Assembly (NCBI GenBank): GCA_003353845.1
Contig: PIVT01000026.1
Location: forward strand, 1-47,433
DNA length: 47,433 bases
Reading direction: 5' to 3'
From: Pseudomonadota bacterium
GTDB taxonomy: Bacteria; Myxococcota_A; UBA9160; JADFDR01
The notes under the pieces were generated by a model. It made no database searches, was not told the DNA's origin, and worked only from the letters and a program-made list of their open reading frames with translations. Shown one piece after another: positions 42,103 to 47,433 of this stretch (position 1 is its first letter; each line of letters starts with the position of its first letter). The translations under genes were made by a program, and so were the position numbers.

Positions 42103-43161
42103 TTATGCGTTACGTCGCTTGGCGGCGGCCTCGGCCAACTCTTGGAGCACGGGCAGGGTGGCGTCCCAACTCATGCAGGCATCGGTGATGCTTTGACCGT
42201 AGGTGAGGTCCTTGCCCGGGATAACATCTTGGCGGCCGGCTACCAGGAAGCTCTCGAGCATGACACCAAAAATTTTCTGACTGCCGCCGGCGATCTGCCG
42301 TGCGATCTCTGTGGCGACAGCCGGTTGGGCGGTGTGATCCTTTCCACTATTGGCGTGACTGCAGTCCACCATGACACTGCCGGGCAAGCCCGCGCTTTCA
42401 AGCTGGGAACAAACGTCGGCCACGTTTTTTTCATCGAAGTTGGGTCCATTGTTACCGCCGCGCAGAATGACATGGCAGTCGCCATTGCCACGGGTTTCGA
42501 CAATGGCCGCCAAGCCTTGCTTGGTCACGGAGAGAAACTGATGGGGGTTGCGGCTGGAGCCAATGGCATCGATGGCGATTTGGATATTCCCGTCGGTGCC
42601 GTTCTTGAAGCCCACTGGGGCTGAAAGCCCGGACGCCAGTTCGCGATGCACCTGGCTTTCCGTCGTGCGCGCACCAATAGCGCCCCAGCACATGAGGTCG
42701 GCGACGAACTGCGGTGTGATGGGATCCAAAAACTCCGTGCCCACGGGCAAGCCCATGGCGGTGACGTCCAAGAGCAGCTGCCGCGCCAAGCGAAGGCCGT
42801 CGTTAATGGCGAAGCTTTCGTCCAGGTGGGGATCGTTGATCAAGCCCTTCCAACCCACGGTGGTGCGGGGTTTCTCGAAATACACGCGCATCATGATGAG
42901 CAGGTCCTTGGACAGGGCCTTGGCTTGCGCCAACAATTTCTCGGCGTATTCCCGCCCCGCCTGGGGGTCGTGGATGGAGCAGGGGCCGACGATGACCAGT
43001 AAGCGATCGTCTTTGCCGTGGATGATGCGGGCCGCCTCCGACCGGCTTTGCGAAATCGTGTCGATGTGTACCGATTTGGCCGGGAGTTCCTCGATGAGGA
43101 TGGCGGGCGGAAGCAGGGGGCGAATATTAGCAATTTTGACGTCGTCGATTAACGATGGCAT
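42103..43161 (-). CDS. 3-deoxy-7-phosphoheptulonate synthase, class I (AroF/G/H type)
   Basis: 352 residues, with VIVGPCSIHDPQAGREYAEK, RVYFEKPRTTVGWKGLINDP, CWGAIGARTTESQVHRELAS, FKNGTDGNIQIAIDA and VMVDCSHANSGKDH. These are the PEP, E4P and metal sites of the E. coli-type enzyme. It performs the first step of the shikimate pathway. The three E. coli isozymes differ in feedback residues that I cannot assign here, so no isozyme letter is given. No other aro genes are adjacent. Confidence 0.95.
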   Translation of the reverse strand: MPSLIDDVKIANIRPLLPPAILIEELPAKSVHIDTISQSRSEAARIIHGKDDRLLVIVGPCSIHDPQAGREYAEKLLAQAKALSKDLLIMMRVYFEKPRTTVGWKGLINDPHLDESFAINDGLRLARQLLLDVTAMGLPVGTEFLDPITPQFVADLMCWGAIGARTTESQVHRELASGLSAPVGFKNGTDGNIQIAIDAIGSSRNPHQFLSVTKQGLAAIVETRGNGDCHVILRGGNNGPNFDEKNVADVCSQLESAGLPGSVMVDCSHANSGKDHTAQPAVATEIARQIAGGSQKIFGVMLESFLVAGRQDVIPGKDLTYGQSITDACMSWDATLPVLQELAEAAAKRRNA

Positions 43162-43290
43162 GGCGATGAGGCTCGATTTCCTAAAAGAGTGAAGAATCTG
43201 TTTCGAATCCTGTTTCGAAACCCAGAGCCTACCAAAATTAATCCAAGTCGCTGGAGGGTTTGGTTCGGCCGCCTCAAGGACAAAGCGCTC

Positions 43291-44688
43291 TCAGCTCCCC
43301 AGGAGGTTTTCCTCCGCCTCGCTGCGCGCGATGGTGGTGGCGCAGCAGGAATCGCCAAAGACGTTGACCGCAGTACGGCACATATCCAACAGACGATCGA
43401 AGATCAAAATAATGGCCAGGGCTGATTCCGGGATGGTTTGGCCCATGGGGAGGCGGGCGTTGACGGCGTTCAAGATGATCACAATGGCCACCAGGCTGGC
43501 CGAGGGAATCCCCGCGACACCAATGCTGGTGAGGAGGGCCAAGAGCACGATGAGAAATTGACCGGCAGCGTCGATCTCAATGCCCGCGAGTTGGGCCAGG
43601 AACAAGACGGCCACGCATTCGTACAGGGCGGTGCCATCCATATTGATGGTGGCCCCCAATGGCAAGACAAAACTGCTGACGCGCTTGGACACGCCCACCT
43701 CTTTTTCCACGCAATTCATGGTGAGGGGGAGGGTGGCGCTGCTGGAAGCGGTGGAAAAGGCCGTGAGCAGGGCGGGGCCCATGGCACTGAATTGGCGCAG
43801 TGGAGAAACCCTGGCAACGAACTTCAGGATCAAGGGCATGACCACAAACATGTGGATTCCCAACGCCAAGAGGACCGTAACGGCAAAGAGGCCGAGTTGT
43901 TGCAAGCGCTCGAGTAAGAGATCGTCGGCCACGGTATTGGCCACCGTGGTAGCGATGAGGCAGCCCACGCCCAGAGGCAAGAAGCGCAAGACCAAGAAGG
44001 TAATCTGGATAACGACCTTGTAAGCCCCTTCCCAAAAGTCGGTCATGACTTCGCGTTGGCGTCCTTCCAAGCGAGTCATGAAGTAGCCGAACAAAAGACT
44101 CACCAGGATGATGCCCAGCATTTTGTTTTGGCTGGCCGCTTCCACAATGTTTTTTGGAACCAGTTCCTTGAAGACATTGAGAATGTCGCCCGTGCTACGA
44201 CCCCGGGTTTTGGCGCGCAAGTCACCGAGTTGCCCGTACTCCGCGCTGCCCTCACTGCGCACCGATTGTTCGACCTCGGCCAGGGTGATGTCGGCGTGGA
44301 TGCCGGGCTGAATCCAATTGACCAGGCTGAGCCCGATGAGAATGGCGATGAGGCTGGTGCCCATGTAGAAAGCCAAGGTCTTGCCGCCCATGCGTGCAAA
44401 GCCCGGTCGATCGCCCAGGCCGGCCATGGCCGTGACGATGGAAGTGGTGACGATGGGAATGATCAGCATCTTGAGCGCCTGCATGAACAGGCTGCCAAAG
44501 AGGTCGTACACAGCCATGTCGAAACGCGCGGCAATGGCGCTGCGCCCCATGACCTGGTCGCTCAAGCCGCCGCCGCTGAAATAGCCCGCGACAAGCCCCA
44601 TGCCAATCCCGAACAAGACTTGCCAGTGCATGGCCCAATGCCAGAGTGCCAGGGGGTGAGGGCTTGCCTTGTCGGATGTTGTAGTCAT
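43291..44688 (-). CDS. Dicarboxylate/amino acid:cation symporter (DAACS/GltP family)
   Basis: 465 residues with eight membrane helices and two re-entrant loops. Family landmarks are [36 protein letters not shown] (the serine-rich hairpin), [20 protein letters not shown], and [17 protein letters not shown]. These match glutamate, aspartate or C4-dicarboxylate carriers driven by Na+ or H+. An inserted segment after helix 3 ([20 protein letters not shown]) is longer than in GltP. The exact substrate is not clear. It lies 129 bases downstream of the DAHP synthase start, reading the same way. Confidence 0.93.
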   Translation of the reverse strand: MTTTSDKASPHPLALWHWAMHWQVLFGIGMGLVAGYFSGGGLSDQVMGRSAIAARFDMAVYDLFGSLFMQALKMLIIPIVTTSIVTAMAGLGDRPGFARMGGKTLAFYMGTSLIAILIGLSLVNWIQPGIHADITLAEVEQSVRSEGSAEYGQLGDLRAKTRGRSTGDILNVFKELVPKNIVEAASQNKMLGIILVSLLFGYFMTRLEGRQREVMTDFWEGAYKVVIQITFLVLRFLPLGVGCLIATTVANTVADDLLLERLQQLGLFAVTVLLALGIHMFVVMPLILKFVARVSPLRQFSAMGPALLTAFSTASSSATLPLTMNCVEKEVGVSKRVSSFVLPLGATINMDGTALYECVAVLFLAQLAGIEIDAAGQFLIVLLALLTSIGVAGIPSASLVAIVIILNAVNARLPMGQTIPESALAIILIFDRLLDMCRTAVNVFGDSCCATTIARSEAEENLLGS

Positions 44689-44817
44689 GTGCCGCCCCCA
44701 GTATCAGATGAGGGAGACCATAGGGAAAGCTTAAAGGAAACGCCGCGCAGGGAGTTGGGGCTCTCCTGCGCGGCGGGCCGATACGGGATCGGCCTGTTGG
44801 TGATTTTATGGACGGGT

Positions 44818-45459
44818 CTAAGCCGTGAGGGCCAGCGGTTCCAGGCAAAGGTGATTTGCAGTTTCAAGCTCAGTCAGGATTAAATCCCGCAGCTTGCGGC
44901 GGGCGCGAAAGGCACGTGTCTTGACGGCAGCGGGATGCAGGCGCATGGACTTGCCAAAGGCTTCGTAGCTTTCGTCGCGCAGACCGCAGCGCTCTAAAAT
45001 GTGAAAGTCCTCTCGAGGTAAGAGAGCCATGGCGCGTTGCAGTAATGCACGTTCTTGAAATCGGGCCAGCTCTTGATCTGCGCTTGGCGGGTTTTCGAGC
45101 TGGGGATGGCTTTGCTCAAGCAGTTCATCGGAATCCGTGGGGTGGCGGCGCTTTGAGCGCAGCAGCATGAGCGCCTCGTTGGCCACAATCCGATGTAACC
45201 AGGTTGAAATCTTCGCATCCCCTCTGAACTGGTGCCGATTCTTCAAGGCCTTTTCGAATCCACTGTGGACGACGTCTTCCGCATCACTTTGATTGCGCAG
45301 CATACGCAGACCCAGTGCAATCAGTCTCGGGTAGTATTCTTCATAGGCTTCGCCCAGTTGCTTGGCCGAGAGAAGTGGAATGGGCAGGGGCGCGCAGTCC
45401 TCTTGGGCTGTATCGTGAGTGGTAGTGGATTCATCGAAGTTGGTTTCAGTAAAGGTCAT
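44818..45459 (-). CDS. ECF-type RNA polymerase sigma factor
   Basis: 213 residues. Region 2 is AYEEYYPRLIALGLRMLRNQ with SDAEDVVHSGFEKALKNR and ISTWLHRIVANEALMLLRSK; region 4 is LLPREDFHILERCGLRDESY with HPAAVKTRAFRARRKLRDLI. An N-terminal extension of about 35 residues rich in Thr and acidic residues and a short C-tail frame them. No anti-sigma gene is next to it on its own strand. It is back to back with the second ECF gene; the two ATGs are 117 bases apart. Confidence 0.9.
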   Translation of the reverse strand: MTFTETNFDESTTTHDTAQEDCAPLPIPLLSAKQLGEAYEEYYPRLIALGLRMLRNQSDAEDVVHSGFEKALKNRHQFRGDAKISTWLHRIVANEALMLLRSKRRHPTDSDELLEQSHPQLENPPSADQELARFQERALLQRAMALLPREDFHILERCGLRDESYEAFGKSMRLHPAAVKTRAFRARRKLRDLILTELETANHLCLEPLALTA

Positions 45460-45576
45460 GCGGCTTCTTTGCTCCCGTGCTTTTTTGAGTCATCTGACAG
45501 GTACTACGAAGCCAGGGACGTGTCGGTTACATAAAAATTCACGGGACGAAGAATTTTCAGTGTCGGGTTTGGGGGC

Positions 45577-46233
45577 ATGACGACAAAAAGCGACAGCAAA
45601 GCAGAACAGTTGGGTGTGGCAGATGCCTCTGAAGGCCCCTGGCAGCGTTGGGGAGAGCTGATGGCCGCCGCGCAGGATGGCGACGGGCAGGCCTACCACC
45701 TTTTGCTGACGGAACTCTCGCCCGTATTGCGCAGTTGGATCGGGTTGAAGGTCCGAAACGCCTCCTCGGCCGAAGACGTGGTGCAAGAGATTCTCCTGAG
45801 TCTGCACCGCTCGCGACACACTTATCGTCCCGAACGTCCCTTTGGCCCTTGGTTGCGCAGCATCGCCCGCAACGCCAGCATCGACTTTTTTCGCGCTCAG
45901 GGGAGACGATTGGAAGACGAAGGGCATCCAATGCAAGAATCTGTGGCGGCCGAGTTGGCCTTGGCGACCTCGGCCCAACCGCAAGAGCAGGTGGCAGCGG
46001 GCTTGGACCCCGCATTGCAGAAAGCCCTGGCCAGCTTGCCGCCGACACAGAGAGAGGCTGTGGAGTTGTTGCAACTGGAAGACCTTTCGGTGAGTGAGGC
46101 GGCGGTCAAGTTGGGGATTACGCCTTCCGCGTTGAAAGTGAGAGCCCACCGCGGTTATAAGGCACTGCGGGCACGCTTGGGTGGCAAGCAAGACAATGGC
46201 AACGGGAACAAAGGCCACGGGAACAAAGAATAG
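45577..46233 (+). CDS. ECF-type RNA polymerase sigma factor paired with NrsF
   Basis: 218 residues. Region 2: ASSAEDVVQEILLSLHRSRH and PFGPWLRSIARNASIDFFRA; region 4: ASLPPTQREAVELLQLEDLS with AAVKLGITPSALKVRAHRGY. The C-tail is a short GNGNKGHGNKE repeat. The next gene, 9 bases on, is an NrsF-type anti-sigma membrane protein. This is the same arrangement as sigF-nrsF in Caulobacter, which responds to heavy-metal stress. A GGGGG run precedes the ATG. Confidence 0.92.
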   Translation: MTTKSDSKAEQLGVADASEGPWQRWGELMAAAQDGDGQAYHLLLTELSPVLRSWIGLKVRNASSAEDVVQEILLSLHRSRHTYRPERPFGPWLRSIARNASIDFFRAQGRRLEDEGHPMQESVAAELALATSAQPQEQVAAGLDPALQKALASLPPTQREAVELLQLEDLSVSEAAVKLGITPSALKVRAHRGYKALRARLGGKQDNGNGNKGHGNKE

Positions 46234-46242
46234 GAGCTCAGG

Positions 46243-46917
46243 ATGAGCGAAGGACCTACAGAATCAACAGAGTTGTTGCTCGATCGCCTGACGAGTGCGG
46301 CACAGCCCGTGTGTCGTATCCCGCGCTTGCGTGTGGCCGTGGGTTTGATTCTATTGCTGGGTTCGGCGGTGGCCGTCTTGTTTGCCTACAGCCACGGCTT
46401 GCGTTCCGATCTGGCAGGCGTTGTCGCCAATGGTGTTCGCTTTAACGCTGTCGGGATTGGCTTGTTGGGGGTGGGGCTGGGAGGCGTGATTGCCGCATTG
46501 GCACAAGTGGTCCCAGGCAGAGAAAGCACGGCGCGTAAGGCGGTCTTCGTGGTGTTGGTCGCCAGTGTTTTGGTCATCGGAATTTCAAGCCTCTTGCACT
46601 TTGCTTTCGAGGAGGCCGTGGTGGAACCGCAATCCGGTCCGCTGGGATGCTTCTTGATTTCATGTGGGCTTTCGATTGTGCCCTTGGCGGTACTGGCCGT
46701 GGTGGCACGACGTGGTGTGATGCATCACCCCTTTATTGTCGCCACCTGTGCGGCCATGGGTGGTGTGGCCTTGGGGGCCTTCGTGGTTCACTTGTGTTGC
46801 GGTACCGACGCTTTTCTTCATGTCTTTTTGGGTCACGCGGCAGCGCCGTTCTTTGGTGCCCTATTGCTGGCTCCGCTCCTTCGCTTCTCTCTCCGAGGAA
46901 AACCAGAGAACCCGTAA
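46243..46917 (+). CDS. NrsF-family (DUF1109) anti-sigma membrane protein
   Basis: 224 residues with six membrane helices. A conserved end, HLCCGTDAFLHVFLGHAAAP, with Cys-Cys, Asp and two His spaced in the last helices, fits the NrsF/DUF1109 signature; another Cys is at GCFLISCG. In Caulobacter, NrsF holds an ECF sigma at the membrane and releases it on chromate or cadmium stress through paired cysteines. AGGAG sits 7 bases before the ATG. It is probably translated with the preceding sigma gene. Confidence 0.86.
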   Translation: MSEGPTESTELLLDRLTSAAQPVCRIPRLRVAVGLILLLGSAVAVLFAYSHGLRSDLAGVVANGVRFNAVGIGLLGVGLGGVIAALAQVVPGRESTARKAVFVVLVASVLVIGISSLLHFAFEEAVVEPQSGPLGCFLISCGLSIVPLAVLAVVARRGVMHHPFIVATCAAMGGVALGAFVVHLCCGTDAFLHVFLGHAAAPFFGALLLAPLLRFSLRGKPENP

Positions 46918-47160
46918 TCTGACTGAGACCATTGGGATGCAGTAAACACCTGAATTTGACGCGGTATTTGTCAGTTTTGAATAAAAAATTTGACCAGTAG
47001 GAGATTTTCTACAGCGAATCGAGGGCTTGTCCGGATTTGTTGCATGTCTGTGTAGGGCTAGAATGTGTAGGTGATTGAAGTAGGACTGAACGGAATTTGA
47101 AGGGAAGAATGACGAGCCAGAAACAATAGAAAACAATCCAGCCAAGGGGAGAGCCGGAAG

Positions 47161-47364
47161 ATGTCTCGGGAAATTCGAATGGAAAGAAGCGCACAGTTTT
47201 TGGGGGGGACGGCGCTCGAATCAGAGCCAACTTGGGCTTGTGGAAGGGCACTGCAGCCATCGTCGGGCATAGCCATGGGGGTCTTGCTCGGTGCGGGCAC
47301 TTGGGTGCTTCTGGGCGGCTTCGCTTTCATGATCTTCACGAATTACAAAGCCTTTATTTCCTGA
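47161..47364 (+). CDS. Small single-helix membrane protein, unknown
   Basis: 67 residues: a polar first half (MSREIRMERSAQFLGGTALE) and one hydrophobic helix near the end (GIAMGVLLGAGTWVLLGGFA), then FMIFTNYKAFIS. GGGGAG lies upstream of the ATG. I do not recognise a family. It is separated by 243 bases from the NrsF gene and may be a separate unit. The sequence is short enough that it could be a chance frame, but the good ribosome site and clear helix argue for a gene. Confidence 0.5.
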   Translation: MSREIRMERSAQFLGGTALESEPTWACGRALQPSSGIAMGVLLGAGTWVLLGGFAFMIFTNYKAFIS

Positions 47365-47433
47365 TTCCCTGTTTTTTGTGGCGTCCTTATTCCAGCATGG
47401 GTGACACTCCAACCCATGTCCACAGCGTCCACG

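Noticed and set aside
41973-42188. 71-codon frame on the + strand
   Set aside because: Its second half is antisense to the DAHP synthase gene and the first half has no ribosome site or recognisable sequence.

Overview
This 47.4 kb window is a chromosomal segment of a Gram-negative, respiring bacterium. The cbb3 oxidase operon is proteobacterial in type. The envelope genes (TonB-dependent receptor, type IV pilus ATPase, lipoprotein and PEP-CTERM signals, N-acetylmuramoyl-alanine amidase) fit a two-membrane cell. The mix of a lysine-rich histone-like protein, a bS22-type mini ribosomal protein, KhpA, a bacterial Elp3 and an ECF sigma/NrsF pair recalls deltaproteobacterial or related uncultured lineages, but the sequence alone does not fix the taxon. 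I see no IS element, phage, CRISPR array, tRNA or rRNA; the segment reads as core chromosome with dense, often overlapping genes.

Layout. 1-0.95 kb: tail of a sulfotransferase and a Cys-containing HTH regulator facing away from the next operon. 1.2-9.7 kb: complete ccoNOQP-GHIS operon plus a SafE/TauE-like membrane protein, in one tight run with several ATGA overlaps; it encodes cbb3 cytochrome oxidase and its copper/heme assembly set. 9.8-17.7 kb: SDR enzyme, LOG-family protein, enoyl-CoA hydratase, NRDE/TANGO2 protein, a REC-GGDEF diguanylate cyclase, an MscS channel and a TonB receptor. 17.7-21.4 kb: a likely tRNA wobble-uridine modification cluster, with a TrmH-type methyltransferase, a Trm9-like methyltransferase and a divergent Elp3. 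21.4-28.3 kb: ClC channel with CBS and TrkA-C domains, YceI protein, secretin-like exported protein, class I fumarase, MgtE. 28.5-31.2 kb: small nucleic-acid-associated proteins (KhpA, TPR protein, a 29-residue bS22-like protein, a Lys/Ala-repeat histone-like protein, RpoZ) with two strong terminators and a 650 bp AT-rich gap. 31.2-37.1 kb: a sensor kinase whose phosphoacceptor His is Cys, just downstream of a PilT/PilU ATPase; exported and membrane proteins; a YkgJ protein; a ~167 bp nested palindrome; a CheY-like receiver. 37.1-43.2 kb: a divergent ThDP enzyme, amidase, RNase PH, RdgB, a PEP-CTERM protein antisense-overlapping RdgB, and DAHP synthase. 43.3-47.4 kb: dicarboxylate symporter, two divergent ECF sigma factors, an NrsF-type anti-sigma protein and a small membrane protein.

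The best candidate for something little described is the Elp3/Trm9-like/TrmH cluster, which would give this bacterium a eukaryote-like route to mcm5U34 in tRNA. Next come the His-to-Cys pseudo-kinase linked to a pilus retraction ATPase, the ThDP enzyme with altered cofactor motifs, and several uncatalogued palindromes in intergenic regions. All functional calls rest on reading motifs by eye; no database search was run.
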